From Actinocorallia herbida (GTDB lineage: Bacteria; Actinomycetota; Actinomycetes; Streptosporangiales; Streptosporangiaceae), in NCBI RefSeq assembly GCF_003751225.1, contig NZ_RJKE01000001.1:8432001-8496000 (forward strand): 64,000 nucleotides of DNA, read 5' to 3'. Positions 52,245 through 60,712 of the stretch are shown here, piece by piece (positions within the stretch are counted from its first letter, which is position 1; every line of letters starts with the position of its first letter). The notes under the pieces were generated by a model, which saw only the letters and a list, made by a program, of their open reading frames with translations, did not search any database and was not told the origin of the DNA. A program made the position numbers and the translations under genes.

Positions 52245-53186
52245 TCAGGGGCGGGTGCGCCAGGCGTGGAAGGCTTCGGGGGTGGTTTTGGCGGGGGTGT
52301 AGCCGAAGACGGATTTCAGGCGGGCGTTGTCCAGGACGGGGCGGTACTGGAGGAAGCGGGTCTGCTCGGGGCCGTAGGGGGTGAGGCCCAGGGGCTTGGC
52401 GAGGGCCAGGGCGGCGCGGAGGACGGGCTCCGGGATGGGGAGGGTCTTCTTGCCGAGGGCCTCGGCGATCTGGTCGATGGTGAGGGTGCCGTCGCCGGCG
52501 ACGTTGTAGGCGCCGGGAGGGGCGGTGGTGGCGGCGCGTTCGATGATGGCGACGACGTCGGTGTCCCAGATGAAGACGAAGGGGGAGGCCGAGCCTCGGA
52601 TCTTGAGGAGGCGGGGGCGGTCGAAGAGGGCGGTGATCTGGTTGTTCACGCGGTCGCCGAGGATGGTGCCGATGCGGAGGACCACCTGCTCCAGCTCGGG
52701 GTTCGAGGTGCGCAGGTCGGCGAGCATCCCCTCGACGAGGCCCTTGTGGTGGCTGTAGGCGAACTCGACGTTGCCCCGGACGGGCTGGTCTTCGGAGATC
52801 AAGGGCGGGTTGTCCGGGTGGTACCCGTAGGCGGCGCCGCTGGAGGAGACGACCACGCGGCGGACCCCGTGCGTCAGGCAGGCGTCCAGGACGTGCCGGG
52901 AGCCTTCGACGTCGACCCTGTACTCCAGCTCGCGGGACGAGTCCTTGCCCGGCGTGACGATCGACGCGAGGTGCACGACCACCTCCGGCGCGGCCTCCGC
53001 GAACGCGCGGTCCACCGCGGCCGCGTCCGTCACGTCCATGACGACGTGGCTGAGCCCCGGCACGGCGGCCCCGGACGTCTCCGGGACGCGCAGGTCGGCG
53101 CCGACGACCTCGTGGCCCGCCGCCGCGAGCCCCCGCACGACCGATGATCCGAGGAACCCGAGGGCTCCGGTGACGAGGATCTTCAC
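52245..53186 (-). CDS. NAD-dependent epimerase/dehydratase family protein
   Basis: A 313-residue extended SDR with GALGFLGSSVV at the N-terminus and a YSHHK active site (Tyr-x3-Lys). Substrates of such proteins include nucleotide sugars and sterol-like ketols; none can be assigned here. The GTG start at 53186 overlaps the transporter stop (GTGA) and has GGAGG 4 nt upstream. It is the last gene of a three-gene minus-strand operon with a BASS transporter and a flavin monooxygenase. Confidence 0.88.
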   Translation of the reverse strand: MKILVTGALGFLGSSVVRGLAAAGHEVVGADLRVPETSGAAVPGLSHVVMDVTDAAAVDRAFAEAAPEVVVHLASIVTPGKDSSRELEYRVDVEGSRHVLDACLTHGVRRVVVSSSGAAYGYHPDNPPLISEDQPVRGNVEFAYSHHKGLVEGMLADLRTSNPELEQVVLRIGTILGDRVNNQITALFDRPRLLKIRGSASPFVFIWDTDVVAIIERAATTAPPGAYNVAGDGTLTIDQIAEALGKKTLPIPEPVLRAALALAKPLGLTPYGPEQTRFLQYRPVLDNARLKSVFGYTPAKTTPEAFHAWRTRP

Positions 53187-54109
53187 GCTTCCTCCAGACG
53201 GGGCGCGACGGCGGCGCGGGTGGTGCGCGTCCGCCAGAACTGGGCGAGCGCGAGGCCCGCGATGATGTCCCAGATGCCCCACCAGGCCGCGGCGAGGGCC
53301 ATCCCGCCCAGCCCGCCGAAGAAGGTGAAGACGAGCAGGAGGCCGAGCCCCGCGTTGCGGATGCCCATCTCGAACGTCATCGCCTTGACGCTCGCCGCGG
53401 GCAGCCGGGCGGCGCGGCCGATGCCGTAGCCGAGGGCGAGGGAGAGCGCGTCGTGCAGGAAGACCGCGAGGAGGACCACGCCGATGTGCGCGGTGAAGAC
53501 CGCCCAGTTGTTGGCGAGGCCGATGCCGATGACGGCGCCGAGCGCGAGGAACGACACCGGGCCGACGACCTTGTGGGCGCGCGCGGCGAAGGCAGGGAAG
53601 AAGTGCGCGATGGCGATGCCCGCGGCGAACGGCACCGCGATGACGAAGGCGATCTCGCCGAGCATGTCCCACACGCCGAGGTCGATCTCGGCGAGCAGGT
53701 CGCGCCCGGTCGGGTGCAGCCCGCCCCAGAACGCGACGTTCAGCGGCATGAGCACGACGGCGAGCACGTTGCTCACCGCGGTCATGGACACCGACAGCGC
53801 GACGTCGCCGCCGGAGCGGTGGGTGAGGATGTTCGAGACGTTGCCGGGCGGGCAGCAGGCGACGAGGATCAGCCCGAGCGCGACGGACCCGCGCAGGTCG
53901 AGCGCGAGCGTCAGCAGGAACGTGACGGCCGGGAGCAGGAGGAACTGGGCGGCGACGCCGATGGCGATGGCCCCCGGCCGTCTGACCGCGGCGGCGAAGT
54001 CGGCGACCTTGGTGTCGAGGGCGATGCCGAAGAGGATCGCGCCGACGACGATCTTGAGCGTGGTCAGGGAGCCCTCGTCGAAGGCGATGCCGATCGCGTC
54101 GACGTCCAT
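53183..54109 (-). CDS. Bile acid:sodium symporter (BASS) family protein
   Basis: A 308-residue membrane protein with about 9 hydrophobic helices and BASS motifs (CCPPGNVSNILTHRSGGD, FEMGIRNAGLGL). BASS carriers use the sodium gradient to import organic acids, including steroids and short keto acids. It overlaps the monooxygenase stop by TGATG and the epimerase start by GTGA, so all three are coupled. The import of the operon's substrate is the natural guess. Confidence 0.88.
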   Translation of the reverse strand: MDVDAIGIAFDEGSLTTLKIVVGAILFGIALDTKVADFAAAVRRPGAIAIGVAAQFLLLPAVTFLLTLALDLRGSVALGLILVACCPPGNVSNILTHRSGGDVALSVSMTAVSNVLAVVLMPLNVAFWGGLHPTGRDLLAEIDLGVWDMLGEIAFVIAVPFAAGIAIAHFFPAFAARAHKVVGPVSFLALGAVIGIGLANNWAVFTAHIGVVLLAVFLHDALSLALGYGIGRAARLPAASVKAMTFEMGIRNAGLGLLLVFTFFGGLGGMALAAAWWGIWDIIAGLALAQFWRTRTTRAAVAPRLEEA

Positions 54110-55428
54110 CAGCCGCGGCCCTTCAGCTCGGCGGTCGCGGCGCGGACCGCGGTCCGGTAGGCGTCCTTGTTGACGTAGTAGGCCATCCGGTCGAGGCCGA
54201 GGTACCGGTAGCCGCCGCTGAGGTCGGGCCGGGGGCCGTGGATCTTCGTGGCGAAGGCGGCGGCCCGCTCGGGCGCCCCGGCCAGCGCCGCGAGGTAGGA
54301 CGCGACGAGTTCGGCCTGCTCCGCGCGGCCCTGCCAGCCGATCCCGGACGCCTCGATCATGCCGAGCACGAAGAGGCCGGGCGCGGTGTCGCTGAAGATG
54401 TTGAGGTAGAGGTCGGGGGCGGCGCCGGTCCAGCGCAGCAGGGCGGGATCGACGAACGGGTAGTGCAGCCGGTACCCGGTGGCGAGGATGACGAGGTCGT
54501 AGTCGGTCCGGGTGCCGTCGCGGAACTCCACGGCGCGGCCGTCGAATCGGGAGATGTCGGGCCGGACGGCGAGATCGCCGTGGCCGAGGTGGTGCAGGAT
54601 CAGCGAGTTCACGATCGGGTGCGACTCGTAGATCCGGTGGTCGGGCTCGGGGAAGCCGAACCTGACGGGGTCGCCCGTGAAGAGCTTGAGTATCCGCCCG
54701 TCGATGGCCTGCTTGATCCGGGCAGGCAGCGGCTTGCCCTGGTTCAGGGTGTCCGCGGGCTTCCCGAAGAGGTACTTCGGGACGAAGTGGTAGCCCCGCC
54801 GGACGCTGATGTCGACGGACGCGGCGTGGTGGACGGCGTCCACGGCGAGGTCGCAGCCGGAGTTGCCCGCGCCGACGATGAGCACCCGCTTGCCTGCGAG
54901 CTGTGCCGCCCGCTTGTAGGCGCTGGTGTGGATGACCTCGCCGTCGAACTTGCCGGAGAAGTCGGGGAGGTTCGGTTCGCTCAGGGTCCCATTGGCGAGG
55001 ACGACGCCTGCGTGCCTGCGGGTGACGGCGCCTTCCGGCGTGTTGACGGTGACGTCCCACCCCTCGGCCGTGTCTCCTGTACCGACGGGCTCGGCTTTCA
55101 CGACTTCGCTACGGAAGGCGAACCCGTCGCGAAGGCCGTACTCGGAGGCGTAGGCCCGGAAGTAGCGCAGCAGTTCGCGGTGCCCGGGGTAGTCGGGGGC
55201 GGAGTCCGCCATGGGGAACTCGGCGAACTGGGTCGTCGTCTTGGACGAGATGAGGTGGGCCGACTCGTACACGGTGCTGCGCGGGCCGTCGATGTCCCAG
55301 AGGCCGCCGACGTCCCCGGCGAGCTCGTAGCCCGTCCAGGGGATGCCGTGGCGCTGAAGGGCGCGGGCTGCGGCGAGCCCGGACGGACCGGCCCCGATCA
55401 CCGCGTAGGTCTCGGTCATGTCCGGCAT
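54109..55428 (-). CDS. Flavin-containing monooxygenase family protein
   Basis: A 439-residue class B flavoprotein with the FAD motif GAGPSGLAAA, the FMO fingerprint FDGEVIHTSAYK, the NADPH motif VGAGNSGCDLA and the ATG-type motif ATGYRLHYPF. It oxygenates soft nucleophiles or ketones with NADPH and O2. The ATG at 55428 has GAGG 3 nt upstream; 55419 is the alternative. First gene of the operon with the BASS transporter and epimerase, suggesting uptake and oxidation of a ketone, amine or terpenoid/steroid-like compound. Confidence 0.9.
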   Translation of the reverse strand: MPDMTETYAVIGAGPSGLAAARALQRHGIPWTGYELAGDVGGLWDIDGPRSTVYESAHLISSKTTTQFAEFPMADSAPDYPGHRELLRYFRAYASEYGLRDGFAFRSEVVKAEPVGTGDTAEGWDVTVNTPEGAVTRRHAGVVLANGTLSEPNLPDFSGKFDGEVIHTSAYKRAAQLAGKRVLIVGAGNSGCDLAVDAVHHAASVDISVRRGYHFVPKYLFGKPADTLNQGKPLPARIKQAIDGRILKLFTGDPVRFGFPEPDHRIYESHPIVNSLILHHLGHGDLAVRPDISRFDGRAVEFRDGTRTDYDLVILATGYRLHYPFVDPALLRWTGAAPDLYLNIFSDTAPGLFVLGMIEASGIGWQGRAEQAELVASYLAALAGAPERAAAFATKIHGPRPDLSGGYRYLGLDRMAYYVNKDAYRTAVRAATAELKGRG

Positions 55429-55558
55429 TGTCCTCTAAACCTACTTGGAATACGAATTTCCCCTGCATGTGGTGCAGGCCACAGTAGAGGAAAGGGCGGT
55501 GCTGAGGCTTAACAGCGGCTTTGCCAGTAGGTGGAAGGGGTTCCAGCAGGATGGAGTC

Positions 55559-56911
55559 ATGAGATCACTGCGACTGCTGATCCTGGTGTTCGTCCTGCTC
55601 GTCGCAGGCGGCATCGGGTCGGCGGGCGCTCTCGCGGACGCGTTCCCGCAGGCCGGGGCGGCCCGGTTCGACACCCCGTCGCCCGAGGTGATCTCCACCC
55701 TGCGCGCCGACCGCTTCTACGCCGCCCCCGACCAGACCTCCCTCGACGCCGCGGGCGTGGCCCGCGTCAAGGCGGCGGTACGCGACGCGTCCTCGCCGGT
55801 CTACATGATGGTCACCAAGGACCTCGGCACCGCGCAGGAGAGCAACCAGTACCTCGCGGCGGCCGCCAACGCGGTCGGCAGCACGGGCGTGTACGCGCTG
55901 CTGTCCGGCCGGCACTTCACCGCCGGATCCCTCGGCCAGACAGGGCTGCGCCGCGGACAGGCCGCCACCCTTGCCTCGCAGGCCGCGAGCGAGCACCGGG
56001 GCGATCCCGCGTCCGGCCTCGTCGCCTTCGTGAACGACATCGACGTGGCGAGCGGCACCAAGCCGTCCACCACGAGCAGCGTGACCACCTACGCCTTCCT
56101 CGGCCTGATCGTCGCGCTCGGCCTCGGAGGGCTGTTCTACGTGCGCGCGTCCCGCAAGCGCAGGCGGATCGAGGACGCCCGGCAGATGGCCGAGCTCAAG
56201 AGCGGCGTGGACGAGGACGTCACCCGTTTGGGCGAGGACATCGCCGGGCTCGACCTCGACCTCGCCGACCCGAAGGTCTCCCAGGAGGCCAAGACCGACT
56301 ACAGCCATGCGCTCGACGCCTACGACCGCGCGAAGGTCTCCGTAGAGCAGGCGGCGAGGCCGGCCGACATGCAGCGGGTCACCGAGGCGCTCGAAGACGG
56401 CCGCTACTCCATGACGGCCGTGCGCGCCCGGCTCAACGGCGAGCCCGTCCCCGAGCGCCGCGCGCCCTGCTTCTTCAACCCCCAGCACGGCCCGTCGGTC
56501 CGCGACGTCATGTGGGCGCCCCTCGGCGGCCAGCCTCGCGAGGTCCCGGCCTGCGCCGCCGACGCCGAGCGCGTCGAGCGCGGCGACGACCCCGAGGCCC
56601 GCATGGTCGAGGTCGCAGGGCAGCGCCGCCCCTACTGGGAGGCCGGACCCCAGTGGGCGCCTTACGCCGGCGGCTACTACGCGGGCTACGGCGGCCTCGG
56701 CATGCTCAACAGCATCCTGCTGGGCACCGCCATCGGCTCCATGTGGGGCGGCGGCTTTGGCGGCGGTTACGGCGGCCAGGACGGCGGCGGCGACTGGGGC
56801 GGAGGCGGCGGTGACTTCGGCGACTTCGGGGGCTTCGGCGGAGGCGGCTTCGGGGGCGGAGGCGGCTTTGGCGGAGGCGGCGATTTCGGCGGGGGCGGCG
56901 GCGACTTCTGA
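55559..56911 (+). CDS. Membrane protein with signal segment, central TM and glycine-rich C-terminus
   Basis: A 450-residue protein. It has an N-terminal signal/anchor (~5-28), an extracytoplasmic domain of about 145 residues, a TM helix (~177-196), a charged helical cytoplasmic region (~200-300) and a CFFNPQHGPS Cys/His segment. The ~55-residue Gly/Phe/Asp tail is built of GGGGFGGGG-type repeats (56742-56908). I do not recognise a named family; the TM-plus-Gly-tail layout recalls YgcG/TPM-type proteins. The ATG at 55559 has AGGATGGAG just upstream. Confidence 0.75.
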   Translation: MRSLRLLILVFVLLVAGGIGSAGALADAFPQAGAARFDTPSPEVISTLRADRFYAAPDQTSLDAAGVARVKAAVRDASSPVYMMVTKDLGTAQESNQYLAAAANAVGSTGVYALLSGRHFTAGSLGQTGLRRGQAATLASQAASEHRGDPASGLVAFVNDIDVASGTKPSTTSSVTTYAFLGLIVALGLGGLFYVRASRKRRRIEDARQMAELKSGVDEDVTRLGEDIAGLDLDLADPKVSQEAKTDYSHALDAYDRAKVSVEQAARPADMQRVTEALEDGRYSMTAVRARLNGEPVPERRAPCFFNPQHGPSVRDVMWAPLGGQPREVPACAADAERVERGDDPEARMVEVAGQRRPYWEAGPQWAPYAGGYYAGYGGLGMLNSILLGTAIGSMWGGGFGGGYGGQDGGGDWGGGGGDFGDFGGFGGGGFGGGGGFGGGGDFGGGGGDF

Positions 56912-56956
56912 CCGGATCCTGCCGACCTCGGGATCCCGGTGCTCTCGGGGCTTCCA

Positions 56957-56980
56957 AAGTTAGTTATCAGCCACTAACTT
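56957..56980. promoter_or_regulatory. Operator-like palindrome upstream of tetR
   Basis: AAGTTAGT (56957-56964) and ACTAACTT (56973-56980) form perfect 8-bp arms around an 8-bp spacer, 7 nt before the regulator's ATG. A related site precedes the MFS gene, so the TetR protein is the likely ligand. Confidence 0.7.
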
Positions 56981-56987
56981 ATCTCCC

Positions 56988-57539
56988 ATGAGCCCGAGGA
57001 TGAGTGCCGAGGACAGGCGGGAGAGCGTCATCGCCGCCGCGCTGACCGAATTCGCGCGCGGCGGGTACGAGGGCACGTCGACGGAGTCGATCGCGCAGCG
57101 GGTCGGGGTGTCGCAGCCCTACCTGTTCCGGCTCTTCCCCAACAAGCGGGCCATGTTCCTCGCGGCGGCGCTGCGGTGCGCCGAGCGGACGCGTGACACG
57201 TTCGTGGCGGCGGCCGAGGGGATCGACCCGGAGGCCGGTACCGAGGGCGTCAAGGAGGCTCTCGGGGACGCCTACCTGGATCTCATCGCGGACGGCGAGC
57301 TCGTCATGATGCAGATGCAGATGCAGGTCGCGAGCCACCAGGCGGCGCGGGCGGGCGACGCCGAGTTCGGCGAGACGATCCGGGCCGGCTGGACCGACCT
57401 CGTCGACACCGTCCGCGTGCTGCTCTCCGGCGACGACACGGCCACCGGCGACTTCATGGCCCAGGGGATGCTCATCAACGTCCTCGTCGCCCTCGGCTAC
57501 CCGCAGGACCACCGCATCTGGAACTGCGCCCGATCCTGA
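56988..57539 (+). CDS. TetR family transcriptional regulator
   Basis: A 183-residue repressor with an N-terminal helix-turn-helix (~10-56: GGYEGTSTESIAQRVGVSQPYLFRLFPNKRAMF region) and a helical ligand domain. It is followed 103 nt later by an MFS exporter on the same strand. Operator-like palindromes precede both genes, which suggests autoregulation and drug-inducible efflux. The ATG at 56988 appears leaderless or with a very short leader. Confidence 0.92.
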   Translation: MSPRMSAEDRRESVIAAALTEFARGGYEGTSTESIAQRVGVSQPYLFRLFPNKRAMFLAAALRCAERTRDTFVAAAEGIDPEAGTEGVKEALGDAYLDLIADGELVMMQMQMQVASHQAARAGDAEFGETIRAGWTDLVDTVRVLLSGDDTATGDFMAQGMLINVLVALGYPQDHRIWNCARS

Positions 57540-57613
57540 CCCTCCGCACGCCCCCGGCTCAAGAACCGACCCCCCGAAGAGGGCGCCTTAGGCCCTCCGA
57601 CGGCCCAGAAAGT

Positions 57614-57629
57614 TAGTGACCGATCACTA
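57614..57629. promoter_or_regulatory. Operator-like palindrome upstream of the MFS exporter
   Basis: TAGTGA (57614-57619) and TCACTA (57624-57629) are perfect 6-bp arms with a 4-bp spacer. It shares the AGTTAGT half-site (57611-57617) with the site before tetR and ends 13 nt before the exporter ATG. Confidence 0.65.
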
Positions 57630-57642
57630 TCTAGGAGACCCG

Positions 57643-59046
57643 ATGCGCAGCCAACGCGCGACGCTCGTCTGGACCCTCGTCATCACCGGCCTGGCGGGCT
57701 TCATGGCCTCGCTCGACAACCTCGTCGTCACCACGGCGCTCCCCTCCATCCGCACCGACCTCGGCGGCGGCCTGGAGGACCTGGAGTGGACCGTCAACTC
57801 CTACACGCTGACCTTCGCCGTCCTGCTGCTGTTCGGCTCCGCCCTCGGCGACAGGTTCGGCCGCCGCAGGATCTTCGGCATCGGCGTCGCGGTCTTCACC
57901 GCGGCCTCCGCGGCGGCCGCCCTCGCCCCCGGGATCGAGGCGCTCATCGCGGCGCGGGCCGTCCAGGGCGTCGGCGCGGCGATCATGATGCCGCTGACCC
58001 TCACGCTGCTCACCGCGGCGACCCCGGAGAACCGCCGCGGTCTCGTCTTCGGCATCTGGGGCGCGATCAACGGCCTCGCCGTGGCGTCCGGACCGCTCGT
58101 CGGCGGCGCCCTCACCGAGCACCTGTCCTGGCAGTGGATCTTCTGGCTGAACGTGCCCGTGGGCGTCGCGCTCATCCCGCTCGCAAGGCTGCGCCTGAAC
58201 GAATCCCGCGGACCGTCCGGCCGCCTCGACGTCACCGGCACGCTCCTGGCGAGCGCCGCGCTCTTCGCCGTCGTCTACGCCCTCATCCGCGGCAACACCG
58301 ACGGCTGGACCAGCGCGCCCGTCCTCTCCGGGCTCATCGTCGGGCCGCTCCTGCTCGCCGTCTTCGTCGCCTGGGAACTGCGCGCCCCGCACCCGATGCT
58401 CCCGATGCGCCTCTTCCGGTCCCGTGCCTTCAGCGCCATGAACGCGGCGAGCCTTCTGATGTTCGCCGGGATGTTCGGCTCGATCTTCCTGCTCAGCCAG
58501 TTCCTCCAGACGGTCCTCGGGCACTCGCCCACCGAGGCCGGCCTGCGGATGCTGCCCTGGACCGCGATGCCCCTGGTCGTCGCGCCCATCGCGGGCATCC
58601 TGTCGGACCGGATCGGCGGCCGGCCCGTCGTCGCGGCGGGCCTCGCGCTCCAGGCCGTCGGGCTCGCCCTGTTCGCGCTGGTCGCGGCCCCGGACGTCGC
58701 CTACACCACCCAGCTTCCGTCCCTGATCATCAGCGGAATCGGCATGGGCCTGTACTTCGCGCCCGCGGCCGGGGTCGTCATGGCCTCGGTCCGGCCCGAG
58801 GAGCAGGGCATGGCGTCCGGCGCCAACAACGCGCTGCGCGAGCTCGGCGGCGCGATCGGCGTCGCGAGCCTCGCCGCGATCTTCGCCGGGCAGGGCGGCT
58901 ACGCCTCCGGGCAGGCCTTCACCGACGGCCTGGTGCCCGCCCTGTGGGCCGGGGCCGCGATCGTGGCGGCGGGCGCGGCGGCGGCGCTGGTGATCCCCCG
59001 CCGCGTCCGGGAGGCCGAGGCCACCGAACTGGTGGCCGCCGCCTGA
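57643..59046 (+). CDS. MFS transporter, DHA2 (EmrB/QacA, 14-TM) family
   Basis: A 467-residue proton-driven exporter with about 14 hydrophobic helices. Motifs include ASLDNLVVTTALPSI (family motif D1), GDRFGRRRIF (motif A) and GPLVGGALTEHLSWQWIFWLNVPVG (motif C region). It probably exports drugs or a natural product. The ATG at 57643 has AGGAG 6 nt upstream; an earlier in-frame codon lies inside the operator and was rejected. It is paired with the TetR gene upstream. Confidence 0.93.
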   Translation: MRSQRATLVWTLVITGLAGFMASLDNLVVTTALPSIRTDLGGGLEDLEWTVNSYTLTFAVLLLFGSALGDRFGRRRIFGIGVAVFTAASAAAALAPGIEALIAARAVQGVGAAIMMPLTLTLLTAATPENRRGLVFGIWGAINGLAVASGPLVGGALTEHLSWQWIFWLNVPVGVALIPLARLRLNESRGPSGRLDVTGTLLASAALFAVVYALIRGNTDGWTSAPVLSGLIVGPLLLAVFVAWELRAPHPMLPMRLFRSRAFSAMNAASLLMFAGMFGSIFLLSQFLQTVLGHSPTEAGLRMLPWTAMPLVVAPIAGILSDRIGGRPVVAAGLALQAVGLALFALVAAPDVAYTTQLPSLIISGIGMGLYFAPAAGVVMASVRPEEQGMASGANNALRELGGAIGVASLAAIFAGQGGYASGQAFTDGLVPALWAGAAIVAAGAAAALVIPRRVREAEATELVAAA

Positions 59047-59050
59047 GCCG

Positions 59051-60712
59051 CTAGGGCAGGAGCGCCGCCAGGTCCGTCCGCAGGGACGCCAGGGCCTCGG
59101 CGGCGCTCTCGCGCGCTCCGGCGACGTCCCCTTCGGCGACCGGGACGACGACCTCGAGGTAGGACTTCAGTTTCGGCTCGGTCCCCGACGGCCGGATGAC
59201 GACCCGGGCGCCTCCCTCGAGAGTGAGCCGCAGCCCACTCGTCGGCGGAAGCCCGCCGGCCCCCTCGGCGAGATCCTCCACCGCCAGGACGGCCCGTCCG
59301 CCGAGCACGGAAGGCGGCGACTTGAGCAGGTCGGCCACGGCGCCGTCGATGAGCGCCCGGTCGGAGACCCGGACCGAGAGCTGGCTCGTCGCGTGCACCC
59401 CGTACCGGATCGCCTGGTCGTCCAGAAGGTCGAGCAGCGTACGCCCCGCGGCCTTGGCCTCGGCCGCGAGGGACGCGACGGCCAGGGCGGCCCCGATCCC
59501 GTCCTTGTCCCGCACCGGGGCGCCCTCCGCGCCGCCTACGCAGTAGCCCAGCGCCTCTTCATAGCCGAGGACGAGCCTCTGCCCCGGTCCGCCCCCGCGC
59601 ATGATCCATTTGAAGCCGGTGAGGGTCTCGGCGAAGGCCGCCCCGTGCGCCTCGGCGATCCGACCCAGCAGCGACGACGACACGATCGTCGTCGCGAGCA
59701 GCCTGTCGTCGCCCGCGGTGTGCCGCAGGACGTGCTCGGCGAGCAGCCCGCCGACCTCGTCGCCGGTCAGGGCCCGCCAGCCCCCGCCCGGCAGCGGAAC
59801 CGCGACGGCGCAGCGGTCCGCGTCGGGGTCGTTGGCGATCGCCAGGTCGGCGCCCGTCCGCTCGGCCAGCGCGAGGAGCAGGTCCATCGCCCCCGGCTCC
59901 TCCGGGTTCGGGAACGCCACGGTGGGGAAGTCCGGGTCCGGCAGACACTGCTCGGGCACCGTGAACGCGGCGGTGAACCCCGCCCTGAGGAAGGCCCTCA
60001 GAAGAGTCTCGGCCCCGACCCCGTGCAAAGGCGTGTAAGCCACCGAGACGTCACGGGCCTCGCCGAGCGGCAGGCCCTTGAGCGCGTCCAGGTAGGACTC
60101 CTCGGCCTCCGGTCCCAGGACCTCCCACGTCGGGTCGCCCTCCCGCGCCTCCTCGGGCGGCACCCCCAGGGGCAGTTCGTCGACCCGGCCCACGGCGGCG
60201 ATGGCCGCGGCGATCTCGGCGTCCACGGGCGGCACGATCTGCGCCCCGTCCGACCAGTACACCTTGTAGCCGTTGTCCTGCGGCGGGTTGTGGCTCGCCG
60301 TCACCATGACCCCCGCGTCGGCCCCCAGATGACGCACGAGGAACGCCAGCACCGGCGTCGGCAGCGGCCCCGGCAGCACCCTGCACCGCACGCCCATCCC
60401 GGTGAGGACGGCGGCGGTGTCCAGCGCGAACCGCGCGGAGTTGTGCCGGGCGTCGTAGCCCACCACGACGCCCGCCCCGCCGCGCGGGACCCGGGCCCCG
60501 ACGCCCGCGGCGGCCCGCATGACCGTCACCCGGTTCATCCGGTTCGGCCCGGCGCCGAGCGCGCCGCGCAGCCCGGCCGTCCCGAACTCCAGGACGGCGC
60601 CGAACCTCTCGGCCAGCGCCTCGTCGTCCGCCAGGAGCGCCGCCAGCTCGGCCCTGGTCACCGGGTCCGGGTCCTGGGCGAGCCACTCCTCGGCGCGCTC
60701 GCGCAGGGTCAC
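59051..60712 (-). CDS. Phospho-sugar mutase (phosphoglucomutase/phosphomannomutase)
   Basis: A 553-residue alpha-D-phosphohexomutase with FGTAGLRG, phosphoserine S140 in VMVTASHNP, metal loop DPDADR and C-terminal RPSGTEPKLK. It interconverts hexose- or pentose-1- and 6/5-phosphates. The GTG start (60712) overlaps the nucleoside phosphorylase stop as GTGA. Coupling to PNP suggests phosphopentomutase activity in nucleoside salvage (ribose-1-P to ribose-5-P). M. tuberculosis keeps the same pair (deoD-pmmB) from memory. Confidence 0.93.
   Translation of the reverse strand: MTLRERAEEWLAQDPDPVTRAELAALLADDEALAERFGAVLEFGTAGLRGALGAGPNRMNRVTVMRAAAGVGARVPRGGAGVVVGYDARHNSARFALDTAAVLTGMGVRCRVLPGPLPTPVLAFLVRHLGADAGVMVTASHNPPQDNGYKVYWSDGAQIVPPVDAEIAAAIAAVGRVDELPLGVPPEEAREGDPTWEVLGPEAEESYLDALKGLPLGEARDVSVAYTPLHGVGAETLLRAFLRAGFTAAFTVPEQCLPDPDFPTVAFPNPEEPGAMDLLLALAERTGADLAIANDPDADRCAVAVPLPGGGWRALTGDEVGGLLAEHVLRHTAGDDRLLATTIVSSSLLGRIAEAHGAAFAETLTGFKWIMRGGGPGQRLVLGYEEALGYCVGGAEGAPVRDKDGIGAALAVASLAAEAKAAGRTLLDLLDDQAIRYGVHATSQLSVRVSDRALIDGAVADLLKSPPSVLGGRAVLAVEDLAEGAGGLPPTSGLRLTLEGGARVVIRPSGTEPKLKSYLEVVVPVAEGDVAGARESAAEALASLRTDLAALLP

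Noticed and set aside
56742-56908. Short periodic repeats that could be taken for a CRISPR or satellite
   Set aside because: They encode an in-frame Gly/Phe/Asp-rich tail; there are no spacers of constant length.
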